From assembly GCA_963966185.1 (NCBI GenBank), contig CAWZYM010000412.1, positions 248,001-312,000 of the forward strand: DNA of 64,000 nucleotides, given 5' to 3'. Positions within the stretch are counted from its first letter, which is position 1; each line of letters begins with the position of its first letter. This stretch comes from Rhabditoides inermis. Lineage: Eukaryota; Nematoda; Chromadorea; Rhabditida; Rhabditidae. The position numbers and the translations under genes are program-made. Positions 22,060 through 33,540 of the stretch are shown one piece after another. A model generated the notes under the pieces. It was not told where the DNA came from, did not search any database, and worked only from the letters and a program-made list of their open reading frames with translations.

Positions 22060-23045
22060 ACTACTCTACGATCATAGATAGCCGCTCCGCGCGCCTCCGC
22101 GGTCAAATTCTATCAGTAGCTGGTTGACAATGATTAGTTATCACGGATCTAATATTATAAAATCTCCACTCTCGCCTATGATCATAGACAGCCGCTCCGC
22201 GCTGAAATTCTATCAGTAGCTGGTTGACAATGATTAGTTATCACGGATCTAATATTATAAAATCTCTACTCTCGCCTATGATCACAGACAGCCGCTCCGC
22301 GATCAAATTCTATCAGTAGCTGGTTGACAATGATTAGTTATCACGGATCTAATATTATGAAATATCTGCTCTCGCCCATGATCACAGACAGCCGCTCCGC
22401 GCTCAAATTCTATCAGTAGCTGGTTGACAATGATTAGTTATCACGGATCTAATATTATGAAATATCTGCTCTCGCCCATGATCACAGACAGCCGCTCCGC
22501 GCTCAAATTCTATCAGTAGCTGGTTGACAATGATTAGTTATCACGGATCTAATATTATAAAATCTCCACTCTCGCCTATGATCATAGACAGCCGCTCCGC
22601 GCTGAAATTCTATCAGTAGCTGGTTGACAATGATTAGTTATCACGGATCTAATATTATAAAATCTCTACTCTCGCCTATGATCACAGATAGCCGCTCCGC
22701 GCGCTTCAGCGGTCAAGTTCTATCAGTAGCTGGTTGACAAAGATTAGTTATCACGGATCTAATATTATGAAATCTCTACTCTCGCATTTGATCACAGACA
22801 GCCGCTCCGCGTGCCTCAGCGGTCAAGTTCTATCAGTAGCTGGTTGACAATGATTAGTTATCACGGATCTAATTTTATAAAATCTCTACTCTCGCCATTG
22901 ATCACAGACAGCCGCTCCGCGCGCCTCAGCGGTCAAGTTCTATCAGTAGCTGGTTGACAATGATTAGTTATCACGGATCTAATTTTATAAAATCTCTACT
23001 TTTGCCTTTGGTCACAAACAGCCGCTCCGCGCGCCTCAGCGGTCG
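22060..23045. repeat. 110/100-bp (type B) monomers, block 2
   Basis: About nine type B copies. The left part is a run of exact 100-bp units in which the GC core has collapsed to CCGCTCCGCGCTCAAATTC. The right part returns to 110-bp units (TGGTTGACAA at 22731, 22841 and 22951). The block shows a shortened variant being amplified as a run. Confidence 0.85.
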
Positions 23046-23260
23046 AATTCTATCAGTAGATCAGTAATTATAAAAATATATTGAACACCGATACTGATAT
23101 GCATTCTTTCCTACTCTCTGATCTTTCACTCTCTCGTATGCACATAGAGGGCGCTACGGCACACTCCGCGGTAAAGCCTATCAGAAGCTGGTTTGACAAT
23201 TTTTATTGATTAGAGATACAAATATAATTTATAGTTATCACTGGTCTTTCATTATAAAAT

Positions 23261-23263
<3 letters not shown>

Positions 23264-23300
<37 letters not shown>

Positions 23301-23311
23301 GAAAGAGAGAG

Positions 23312-23400
<89 letters not shown>

Positions 23401-23402
23401 AG

Positions 23403-23434
<32 letters not shown>

Positions 23435-23480
23435 GAAGAGAGGGAGAGAAGGAGAGAAGGAGAGAAATAGAGAGAGAGAG
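23264..23480 (+). repeat. (GA)n tract, unit 3
   Basis: A long GA tract of about 215 bp with GACGAAA and GATAGA interruptions. Antisense frames of 78-118 codons rich in Leu/Ser are artefacts. The MITE lies immediately to its right. Confidence 0.9.
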
Positions 23481-23491
23481 ACAAAAAAGAG

Positions 23492-23797
23492 GGCAATTAG
23501 GAAATGACACCAGACACCATGACACCAGACACCAGACACCACGACACCACGACCCTCTGGTGTCGACACCACGACACCATGGTGTCAACACCACGACACC
23601 ACGACACCACTTTACAAAACAAAAAGTTCTGCATTTTTTTTCAGTAATATATACGAGAGGTCGTAGTGCAGTTATGTTTTTGAAAGTGATGTCGTGGTGT
23701 CATGGTGTCGACACCGTGGTGTCGTGGTGTCGACACCATGGTGTCGTGGTGTCGTGGTGTCTGGTGTCGTGGTGTCTGGTGTCATTTCCTAATTACC
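23492..23797. mobile_element. 306-bp MITE with ~125-bp GACACC-rich inverted repeats
   Basis: The ends read GGCAATTAGGAAATGACACC and, on the opposite strand from the right, GGTAATTAGGAAATGACACC. The arms align for about 125 bp with few mismatches and are built from GACACC/GACACCAC words plus an internal GGTGTCGACACC palindrome. Only about 55 bp of spacer remains, so a single strand could fold into an almost complete hairpin. A 9-bp direct repeat AAAAAAGAG flanks it (23483-23491 and 23798-23806). The uninterrupted site is visible in cassette-flanking copies near 46190 and 33486. There is no transposase, so it is non-autonomous. A 9-bp duplication is compatible with a Mutator-like superfamily, but that is inference. 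Confidence 0.9.
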
Positions 23798-23847
23798 AAA
23801 AAAGAGAGATGATAAAAGGAATTGAATGAAAAAAGGAGGTTACATAG

Positions 23848-24716
23848 TATTTCGCCTCGCCTCACTTCCCTGATTGAACATATAATGACGTGAGTGCATA
23901 TAGTAATGTTTCTTGTATTTACTCAGAATATAGAATTCGCGCAGTTTGTTGAAGTGTGGTGAGGTGTTTCGTAGTGCGTGGTGACATTCTCGCCCTTTTT
24001 ACTGTTTCTTTCTCTAACAGCAGACAGACTGGCAGCTGGCGCACTCTCACCTCGCCACACTCTCTCGTCGCGGGGCAATAAAGTGGCGTCGATTAGAGGA
24101 ATTTAATTGATAGCGGGCGTCAGAGGTCACAAAAAGATGCAAATTTTGGTAGAAGTGTAGTGGCCACCTATTTGCATGTTGTAGTAAAGGGAGACCTTAC
24201 ACGGTTGCCTAGTTTTCTTGAACAGCCCGCGACAACTGTTTGGTGTCGCCTCGCCTCGACTAAATCACTTCGTGAAATGAAACCAGGAGGAGTTATAAAA
24301 AGATTACGGGCAGATTTGTAGGTGAGGGAGTGTAGAGGAGTGACGTCGAAACCGTTTCTCGAAAGCTGGAGTCTGCGATTCGCAGTACTCGTTCTTGTAA
24401 GGCCTACTCGATGCAACCGTTCAACCACCTACCCGTCTCCTCGCCTCGCATACTATTTCGCCTGTTTTCTGTCTGACTCTCTCTGATTACGCGCTATTTC
24501 GTCGGACTTTCTGGAGCTTATAGCTCCGCGGATATGATAGATAAAGATCTGAAAATTGGAATCCTGCATCTCGGGACCGAGACCATCGGATCGATGTCAC
24601 GTTTGGCTAGATAGGAGTAGTGGGTGGTGCGGTAGAGCGATGGACGGACGGAAACCATAGGGCATTTAGCCAGACCGGCGCAGCGGGCGCTGCGACTAGC
24701 GCGCTTCGCGCGCTAG
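23848..24716 (+). repeat. HOR cassette C3 with two terminal hairpins
   Basis: GTGGCGTC subtype with both octamers intact. Just before the standard CTAG hairpin there is an extra foldback, CGCAGCG-GG-CGCTGCG (about 24679-24694), seen only here and, slightly altered, in C4. The minus strand is open for 86 codons (24168-24428) in the shared cassette frame. Confidence 0.85.
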
Positions 24717-26095
24717 AAATATAAGTATAAAAAAGAGGAAAAAATTATCTATCGATTGATGTATAGATTGACTTGATATGTGCTCTGGAAGTTCTATTAG
24801 GATCTGTGCTAGAAGTGCTGTTATCAAAGATGATTGATCTTTATTTATATCCTTATTTATAATCTACAGTATTATCAAATATTCAGGAAGTGTCACAGTC
24901 TATTAGTAGTTCGTTGACAGTTAATGACTTTCTACAGATATTATTTTTACTATAGAAGGCCATACGGCACGTTACGCGCGCCTACGCGGTAAAAGCCGAT
25001 CAGTATACCAGTAATAATAAATAACAACAATATGTTGATTTCTGTTACTGATATGCATTCTCTCCAACTCTCTTATCTTTCACTCTCTCGTATGCACATA
25101 GAAGGCGGTCCGGCACGCTCCGCGCGCCTCCGCGGTCAAATCTTATCAGTAGAGCAGTCAATTAAATAATAATATATTGATCACTGATTCTGATATGTAA
25201 TTTCTCCTACTCTCTGGTCTTTCACTCTCTCGTATGCACATATAGGACGCTCTGGCAAACTTCGCGCGCCTCCGCGGTCAAAGCCGATCAGTAGATCAGT
25301 AATAATTCAATATATTGATCACTGCTACTGATATGCACTTTTTCCGACTCTCCGATCTTCTAATCTTTCGTATGCACATAGAGGGCGCTTCGGCACGCTT
25401 CGCGCGCTTCCGCGGTCAAAGCCGATCAATAGATCAGTAATTATAATAAAACATTGATCACTGATCAAAGCCGTTCAGTATATCAGTAATTATAATAAAA
25501 CATTGATCACTGATACTGATATGCATTTTCTCCGACTCTCTGATTTTTTACTCTTTCGTATGCACATTGAAGGCGCTCCGGCACGCTTCGCGCGCCTCCG
25601 CGGTCAAAGCCGATCAGTATATCAGTAATTATAATAAAACATTGATCACTGATACTGATATGCCTTATCTCCTACTCTCTGATCTTTTACTCTTTCGTAT
25701 GGACATAAAAGGCGCTCCGGCACGCTTCGCGCGCCTTCGCGGTCAAAGCCGATCAATAGATCAGCAATTATAATAATATATTGATCACTGCTACTGATAT
25801 GCATTTTCTCCGACTCTCTGATTTTTTACTCTTTCGTATGCACATAGAAGGCGCTCCGGCACGCTTCGCGCGACTGCGCGGTCAAAGCCGATCCGTAGAT
25901 CAGTAATTATAATAATAAACTGATCACTGATACTGATATGCATTCTCTCCTACGTTCTGATCTTTTACTCTCTCGTATGCACTCAGAGTGCGCTCCGGCA
26001 CACTCCGCGGTAAAAGCCTATCAGTAGCTGGTTGAAAATTATTATTTATTATAGTTCCAAGTATAATTTATAGTTATCACTGGTCTAATATTATA
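24717..26095. repeat. HOR unit 4: short monomer array
   Basis: A diverged leader and about eight monomers, several scrambled. Around 25,460 the end of one monomer is joined to the middle of another (TTGATCACTGATCAAAGCCG). The GC core of the first monomer is mutated (CATACGGCACGTTACGCGCG). The array ends with the terminal variant CACACTCCGCGGTAAAAGCC at about 25998. Confidence 0.85.
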
Positions 26096-26101
26096 AAATA
26101 T

Positions 26102-26187
26102 AAGAGAGAGATAGAGAGAGGGAGAGAGGGAGAGAGGGAGAGAGGGAGAGAGGGAGAGAGGGAGAGAGGGAGAGAGGGAGAGAGGGA

Positions 26188-26225
<38 letters not shown>

Positions 26226-26236
26226 AGAGAGGGATG
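26102..26236 (+). repeat. (GA)n/(GGGAGA)n tract, unit 4
   Basis: A purine tract with a distinct run of AGAGAGGG 8-mers (about 26118-26190) nested in GA repeats. This secondary periodicity is not seen at this length in the other tracts. Confidence 0.9.
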
Positions 26237-26269
26237 AGAAAAGAAATTGGATGAGAAAATGAGGTTACA

Positions 26270-27149
26270 TACTATTTCGCCTCGCCTCACTTCCCTGATT
26301 GAATATAGAATGACGTGAGTGCATATAGTAATGTTTTATTGTATTTGCTCAGAGTATAGAATTTGCACAGTTTGTGGAGTGTGGTGAGCTGTTTCGTAGT
26401 GCGCGGTGATGTTTTCGCTCATTTGCACAGTTTACTGTCTCTTTCTCTGGCATCAGACAGACTGGCAGCTGGCGCACTCTCACCTCGCCACACTCTCTCG
26501 TCGCGGGGCAATAAAACGACGTCGATTAGAGGAATTTGATTGATAGCGGGCGTCAGAGGTCACAAAAAGATGCAATTTTTGGTAGAAGTATAGTGGCCAC
26601 CTATATACATGTTGTAGTGAAGGGAGACCTTACACGATTGCCTAGTTTTCTTGAACAGCCCGCGACAACTGTTTGGTGTCGCCTCGCCTCGACTAAATCA
26701 CTTCGTGAAAGGAAACCAGGAGGAGTTATAAAAAGATTACGGGCAGATTTGTAGGTGAGGGAGTGTAGAGGAGTGACGTCGAAACCGTTTCTCGAAAGAT
26801 AAAGTCTGCGATTTGCAGTACTCGTTCTTGTAAGGTCTACTCGCCGCAGCCGATTCGTCAGTGACCCGTCTCCTCGCCTCACACACTATTTCGCCTCTTT
26901 TCTGTCTGACTCTCTCGGATCACGCGCTATTTCGTCGGACCTTCTTGAGCTTATAGCTCCGCGGATATGAGAGAAAAAGATCTGAAAATTGGAATCCTGC
27001 ATCTTGGGACCGAGACCATCGGATCGATGTCACGTTTGGCTAGATAGGAGTAGTGGCTGGCGCGGTAGAGCGATGGACGGACGGAAACCATAGGGCATTT
27101 TGCACATACAGGCGCAGCGGCGCTGCGACTAGCGCGCTTCGCGCGCTAG
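26270..27149 (+). repeat. HOR cassette C4 with two terminal hairpins
   Basis: ACGACGTC subtype. Both octamers are mutated (ATGCAATT and ATATACAT), making C4 the only copy with neither. A CGCAGC-GGC-GCTGCG foldback precedes the standard hairpin. The minus strand is open for 93 codons (26601-26882), and the plus strand is also open over the same segment (26536-26754). Confidence 0.85.
26601..26882 (-). other. Recurrent cassette ORF (82-93 codons), representative copy
   Basis: The peptide contains RRVDLTRTSTANRR, FDVTPLHSLTYKSARNLFIT and RSDLVEARRHQTVVAGCSRK. The same frame is open in other cassettes at 13777-13971 (shorter), 24168-24428, 29668-29916, 33871-34152, 36449-36730, 41811-42059, 46568-46849, 49700-49948, 52280-52561, 56743-56991 and 61344-61625. 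I recognise no domain, signal peptide or membrane segment. The start varies (93 or 82 codons) with the CTCGCCTCACACAC or CTTCATCTGACACA flank. The opposite strand is open over the same segment in C4, C7 and C11. It could be a small gene of the repeat, but chance openness of a conserved non-coding sequence is at least as likely. Confidence 0.25.
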
Positions 27150-29160
27150 AAATATAGGTATAAAATAGAGGAGAAAATTATCTATCGATTGATATATAGA
27201 TTGACTTGATATGTGCTCTGAAATTGTTGTTAGGAGCTGTGCTAGAAGCGCTGTTGTCTGTCGTTCGGTAGATGACTGATCTTTATTTATTTCCTCATAT
27301 TTTTTAATTTTCAGTAATACCAAGTATTAAGAAAGTGTCCAAGTCTATCAGAATCTGTTTTATAGTTACTGCATTTCTACTGATATTATATTTACTATAC
27401 TCATAGAAAGCGCTCCGGCGCGCATCCGCAGTCAAAGCCTATCAGTAGATCAGAAATAATAATAAGAAGAATATATTGATCACTGCTACTGACATGCATT
27501 TTCTCCGATTCTCTGACTTTCTCGTATGCACATAGAAAACGCTCCGGCACGCTCCGCGGTCAAAGTCGATCAGTAGATCAGTTTTATTAGGAATATATTG
27601 ATCAGTGTTACTGATATGGATTTTTCTCCGACTCTCTGGTCGTTCACTTTCTCGTATGCACTTATAGGGCGCTCCGGCACGCTTCGCGCGCCTTCGCGGT
27701 CAAAGCCGATCAGTAGATCAGTAATATTAAGAATATTATGATCACTGCTACTGATATGCATTTTTATCCGACTCTCAGATCGTTCACTTTCTCGTATGCA
27801 CATAGAAAGCGCTCCGGCACGCTTCGCGCGCCTCCGCGGTCAAAGTATGTCAGTAGATCAGTAAAATTAAGAATATTTTGATCACTGCTACTGATATGCA
27901 TTTTCTCCGACTCTCTGATCGTTCACTTTCTCGTATGCACATAGAAAGCGCTCCGGCACGCTCCGCGCGCCTCCGCGGTCAAAGTATATCAGTAGATCAG
28001 TAATAAGAAGAATAAATTGATCACTGCTACTGATATGAATTTTCTCCGACTCTCTGATCGTTCACTTTCTCGTATGCACATAGAAAGCGCTCCGGCACGC
28101 TTCGCGCGCTTCCGCGGTCAAAGTATGTCAGTAGATCAGTAAGAATAAGAATATTTTGATCACTGCTACTGATATGCATTTTCTCCGACTCTCTGATCGT
28201 TCACTTTCTCGTATGCACATAGAAAGCGCTCCGGCACGCTTTGCGCGCCTCCGCGGTCAAAGTATATCAGTAGATCAGGAATAATAAGAATATATTGATC
28301 ACTGCTACTGATATGAATTTTCTCCGACTCTCTGATCGTTCACTTTCTCGTATGCACATAGAAAGCGCTCCGGCACGCTTCGCGCGCCTCCGCGGTCAAA
28401 GTATATCAGTAGATCAGTAATAATAAGAACATATTGATCACTGCTACTGATATGAATTTTCTCCGACTCTCTGATCGTTCACATTCTTGTATGCACATAG
28501 AAAGCGCTCCGGCACGCTTCGCGCGCCTCTGCGGTCAAAGCCGATCATTAGATCAGTAATTATGATAATATATTGAACACTGCTACTGATATGAATTTTC
28601 TCCGACTCTCTGATTGTTCACATTCTTGTATGCACATAGAAAGCGCTCCGGCACGCTTCGCGCGCCTCCGCGGTCAAAGCCGATCATTAGATCAGTAATT
28701 ATGATAATATATTGAACACTGATACTGATATGCATTCCTTTCTACTCTCTGATCTTTCACTCTCTCGTATGCACATAGAAAGCGCTCCGGCACGCTCCGC
28801 GCGCCTCCGCGGTCAAAGTATATCAGTAGATCAGTAAAAATAAGAATATATTGATCACTGCTACTGATATGCATTTTATTCGACTCTCTGATCGTTCACC
28901 TTTTCGTATGCACATAGAAAGCGCTCCGGCACGCTTCGCGCGCCTCCGCGGTCAAAGTATATCAGTAGATCAGTAATTATAATAATATATTGAACACTGA
29001 TACTGATATGCATTCTTTCCTACTCTCTGATCTTTCACTCTCTCGTATGCACATAGAGGGCGCTCCGGCACACTCCGCGGTAAAAGCCTATCAGTAGCTG
29101 GTTGACAATTTTTATTTATTAGAGATACAAATATAACTTATAGTTGTCACTGGTCCTATA
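27150..29160. repeat. HOR unit 5: leader and monomer array
   Basis: The leader is followed by about twelve 139-bp monomers, many of a GTATATCAGTAGATCAGTAA subtype. The array ends in the terminal variant CACACTCCGCGGTAAAAGCC (about 29069) and the array-end segment. Confidence 0.9.
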
Positions 29161-29169
29161 TTATACAAT

Positions 29170-29170
29170 C

Positions 29171-29223
<53 letters not shown>

Positions 29224-29232
29224 GAAAGAGAG

Positions 29233-29282
<50 letters not shown>

Positions 29283-29300
29283 GAGAGAGAGAGAGAGAGA
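29170..29300 (+). repeat. (GA)n tract, unit 5
   Basis: GA repeats interrupted by GACGAAAGAGAGAGCGAGAG, an interruption shared with units 3, 6 and 9. Tract structure is therefore inherited with the unit rather than generated afresh each time. Confidence 0.9.
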
Positions 29301-29337
29301 TGAGAAAAGGAATTGGATGAGAAAAGAAGGTTACATA

Positions 29338-30203
29338 GTATTTCGCCTCGCCTCACTTCCCTGATTGAATGTAGAATGTCTTTAGTGCATACAGTTATAT
29401 TTGTATTGTATTTGCTCAGAATATAGAATTTGCACAAGTTGTGAAGTGTGGTGAGCTGTTTCGTAGTGCGTGGTGATGTTCTCGCTCATTTGCACAATTG
29501 ACTGTCTCTTTCTCTGACATCAGACAGACTGGCAGCTGGCGCACTCTCACCTCGCCACACTCTCTCGTCGCGGGGCAATAAAACGACGTCGATTAGAGGA
29601 ATTTAATTGATAGCGAGCGTCAGAGGTCACAAAAAGATGCAAATTTTGGTAGAAGTGTAGTGGCCACCTATTTGCATGTTGTAGTAAAGGGAGACCTTAC
29701 ACGGTTGCCTTGTTTTCTTGAACAGCCCGCGACAACTGTTTGGTGTCGCCTCGCCTCGACTAAATCACTTCGTGAAAGGAAATCAGGAGGATTTATAAAA
29801 AGATTACGGGCAGATTTGTAGGTGAGGGAGTGTAGAGCAGTGACGTCGAAACCGTTTTTTGATAGCTGAAGTCTGCGATTCGCAGTACTCGTTCTTGTAA
29901 GGTCTACTCGCCGCACCCGATTCGTCAGTGACCCGTCTCTTCATCTGACACACTATCTCGCTGCTTTTCTGTCTGACTCTCTCGGATTACGCGCTATTTC
30001 GTCGGACCTTCTTGAGCTTATAGCTCCGCGGATATGAGAGATAAAGATCTGAAAATTGGAATCCTGCATCTCGGGACCGAGACCATCGGATCGATGTCAC
30101 GTTTGGCTAGATAGGAGTAGTGGGTGGCGCGGTAGAGCGATGGACGTACGGAAACCATAGGGCATTTTGCACTTACACCCGACTAGCGCGCTTCGCGCGC
30201 TAG
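29338..30203 (+). repeat. HOR cassette C5 with terminal hairpin
   Basis: ACGACGTC subtype with both octamers intact. The minus strand is open for 82 codons (29668-29916). It ends with GATGGACGTACGGAAACC, the CCATAGG-GCATTTTG box and the standard hairpin. Confidence 0.85.
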
Positions 30204-33200
30204 AAATATAGGTATGAAATAGAGGAGAAAATTATCTATCGATTGATATATAGATTGATTTGATATGTGCTCTGGGAATGCTATTAGGAGCTGTGCTAGA
30301 AGTGCTGTTGCCAGTCTTCCAGTAGATGACTGATCTTTATTTATTTCTATATTTTTTTTTTATTTTCAGTATTTTTAAATAATTAGAAAGTGTCACAGTC
30401 TATCTGGTTAATAGTATCTGGTTGACTGCTTTTCTACAGATGTATTTACTTTGCTCATAGAAGGCGCTCCGGCACGCTCCGCTGTCAGAGCATATCAGTA
30501 GATCAGTAATAAAAACAACAATAATGATCACTGACACTGATTTGCATTTTCGCCTACTCTCTGCTATTTTACTCTCTCGTATGCACATGGAGGGCGCTCC
30601 GGCACGCTTCGCGCGCCTCCGCGGTCAAAGCCGATCAGTGAATCAGTAATTATAATAATATACTGATCACTGATACTGATATGCCTTCTCTCCTACTCTC
30701 TGATCTTTTACTCTTTCGTACGCACATAGAAAGCGCTCCGGCACGCTTCGCGCGCATCCGCGGTCAAAACCGATCAGTGAATCAGTAATTATAATAATAT
30801 ACTGATCACTGATACTGATATGCCTTCTCTCCTACTCTCTGATCGTTCACTTTCTCGTATGCACATAGAAAGCGCTCCGGCACGCTTCGCGCGCCTCCGC
30901 GGTCAAAGTATATCAGTAGATCAGTAAAAATAAGAATATTTTGATCACTGCTACTGATATGCAATTTCTCCGACTCTCTGATCTTTCACTTTCTCGTATG
31001 CACATAGAAAGCGCTCCGGCACGCTCCGCGCGGTCAAATTCTATCAGTAGCTGGTTGACAATGGTTAGTTATCACGGATCTAATATTATAAAATATCTAC
31101 TCTCGCCTATGATCATAGACAGCCGCTCCGCGCGCCTCCGCGGTCAAATTCAATCAGTATCTGGTTGACAATGATTAGTTATCACGGATCTAATATTATA
31201 AAACATGTACTCTCGCCTATGATCATAGACAGCCGCTCCGCGCGCCTCCGCGGTCAAAGTCTATCAGTATATCAGTAATAATATGAATATATTGATCACT
31301 GCTACTGATATGCATTTTCTCCGACTCTCTGATCGTTCACTTTTTCGTATGCACATAGAAAGCGCTCCGGCGCTCCGCGCGCCTCCGCGATAAAAGTATA
31401 TAAGTAGATCAGTAATATATAACAGTAGTTGGTTGAAAGTTAAAATTTATCACTGATCTAAAATCATAAAATATCTACTCTCGCCTATGATCATAGATAA
31501 CCGCTTCGCGCGCCTCCGCGGTCAAATCCTATCAGTATATGGTTGACAATTATTAGTTATCACGGATCAATATCATAAATTATCTACTCTCGCCTATGAT
31601 CTCAGATAGCCGCTCCGGCACGCTATCGCGTGCCTCCGCGGTCAAAGCCTATCAGTAGATCAAAAATAATAATATCTTGATCACTGATACTGTTTTGCAT
31701 TTTCTCCGACTCTCTGATGTTTCACTCTCTCGTATGCACATAGGAGGCGCTCCGGCACGCTCCGCGCGCCTCCGCGTTAAAACTCTATCAGTAGATCAGT
31801 AATTATAATAATACATTGATCACTGATACAGATATGCATTTTCTTATACTCTCTGATCTTTCACTTTCTCGTCATAAAATCTCTACTCTCGCCTACGATC
31901 ATAGATAGCCGCTCCGCGCGCCTCCGCGGTCAAAATCTATCAGTAGCTGGTTGACAATGATCAGTTATCACGGATCTAATATTATGAAATCTCTACTCTC
32001 GCCTTTGATCACAGACAGCCGCTCCGCGCGCCTCAGCGGTCAAATTCTATCAGTAGCTGGTTGACAATGATTAGTTATCACGAATCTAATATTATAAAAT
32101 CTCTACTCTCGCCTTTGATCACAGACAGCCGCTCCGCGCGCCTCAGCGGTCAAATTCTATCAGTAGCTGGTTGACAATGATTAGTTATCACGGATCTAAT
32201 ATTATAAAATCTCTACTCTCGCCTTTGATCACAGACAGCCGCTCCGCGCGCCTCAGCGGTCAAATTCTATCAGTAGCTGGTTGACAATGATTAGTTATCA
32301 CGAATCTAATATTATAAAATCTCTATTGACAATGATTAGTTATCACGGATCTAATATTATAAAATCTCTACTCCCGCCTTTGATCACAGACAGCCGCTCC
32401 GCGCGCCTCAGCGGTCAAATTCTATCAGTTGACAATGATTAGTTATCACGGATCTAATATTATAAAATCTCTACTCTCGCCTTTGATCACAGACAGCCGC
32501 TCCGCGCGCCTCAGCGGTCAAATTCTATCAGTATGTAGCTGGTTGACAATGATTAGTTATCACGAATCTAATATTATAAAATATCTATTGACAATGATTA
32601 GTTATCACGGATCTAATATTATAAAATCTCTACTCTCGCCTTTGATCACAGACAGCCGCTCCGCGCGCCTCAGCGGTCAAATCTATCAGTAGCTGGTTGA
32701 CAATGATTAGTTATCACGGATCTAATATTATAAAATCTCTACTCTCGCCTTTGATCACAGACAGCCGATCCGCGCGCCTCAGCGGTCAAATTCTATCAGT
32801 AGCTGGTTGACATTTATTAGTTATCACGGATCTAATATTATAAAATATATACTCTCGCCTATGATCATATATAGCCGCTCCGTGCGCCTCCGCGGTCAAA
32901 TCCTATCAGTAGCTGGTTGACAACGATTAGTTATCACGGATCTAATATTATGAAATATCTACTCTCGCCTATGATCATAGATAGCCGCTCCGCGCGCCTC
33001 CGCGGTCAAATTCTATCAGTAGATCAGTAATAATAAGAATAAATTGATCACTGCTACTGATATGCATTTTCTCCGACTCTCTGATCGTTCACATTCTCGT
33101 ATGCACATAGAAAGCGCTCCGGCACGCTCCGCGCGCCTTCGCGGTCAAAGTATATCAGTATATCAGTAATAATAAGAATAAATTGATCACTGCTACTGAT

Positions 33201-33355
33201 ATGAATTTTCTCCGAATCTCTGATCGTTCATTTTCTCGTATGCACATAGAAAGCGCTCCGGCACACTCCGCGGTAAAGCCTATCAGAAGCTGGTTGACAA
33301 TTTTTATTTATTAGAGATACAAATATAATTTATAGTTACCACTGGTCTTTTATTA
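30204..33355. repeat. HOR unit 6: mixed 139-bp and 110-bp monomer array
   Basis: The leader and 139-bp monomers are interrupted by type B monomers at about 31030-31260, 31440-31620 and 31890-33010. Near 32320 and 32590 extra partial copies (ATTGACAATGATTAGTTATC) create short hybrid units. The site GTAATATATAACAGTAGTTG at about 31412-31431 is the uninterrupted counterpart of the tRNA-like insertion at 37.5 kb. The unit ends with the CACACTCCGCGGTAAAGCC variant. Confidence 0.9.
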
Positions 33356-33361
33356 TAAAAT

Positions 33362-33362
<1 letters not shown>

Positions 33363-33397
<35 letters not shown>

Positions 33398-33406
33398 GAA
33401 AGAGAG

Positions 33407-33443
<37 letters not shown>

Positions 33444-33505
33444 GAGAGGGAGAGAGGGAGAGAAAGAGAGAAAGAGAGAGAGAGAGACGAAAAAGAGAGA
33501 GATGA
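33363..33505 (+). repeat. (GA)n tract, unit 6
   Basis: GA tract with GACGAAAGAGAGAGCGAGAG and GACGAAAAAGAGAGAGATG interruptions. The second interruption is the intact target site corresponding to the MITE insertion in unit 3. Confidence 0.9.
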
Positions 33506-33540
33506 GAAAAGGAATTGGATGAAAAAAAGGAGGTTACATA

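Larger units (their letters stand above)
19274..23255. repeat. HOR unit 3: mixed 139-bp and 110/100-bp monomer array
   Basis: The leader and first monomers closely match unit 1 (11125 to about 12000), including the array-start variant. The array then switches twice to a shorter monomer, at about 21040-21530 and 22060-23045, and ends in a 139-bp type with the CACACTCCGCGGTAAAGCC terminal variant. The short monomer is 110 bp where complete, and exactly 100 bp in a run where part of the GC core is lost (TGGTTGACAA at 22221, 22321, 22421, 22521 and 22621). Confidence 0.9.

Noticed and set aside
21040..23045. CRISPR-like array (regular repeats and spacers)
   Set aside because: The whole monomer is repeated, including the would-be spacers; there are no variable spacers and no cas genes, and the DNA is eukaryotic.
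23238..23594. Long Leu/Ser-rich minus-strand frames over GA tracts (also at 13283, 26042, 29156, 46014, 55937, 59569)
   Set aside because: They are the antisense translation of (GA)n repeats, open in several frames at once, without any non-repetitive domain.
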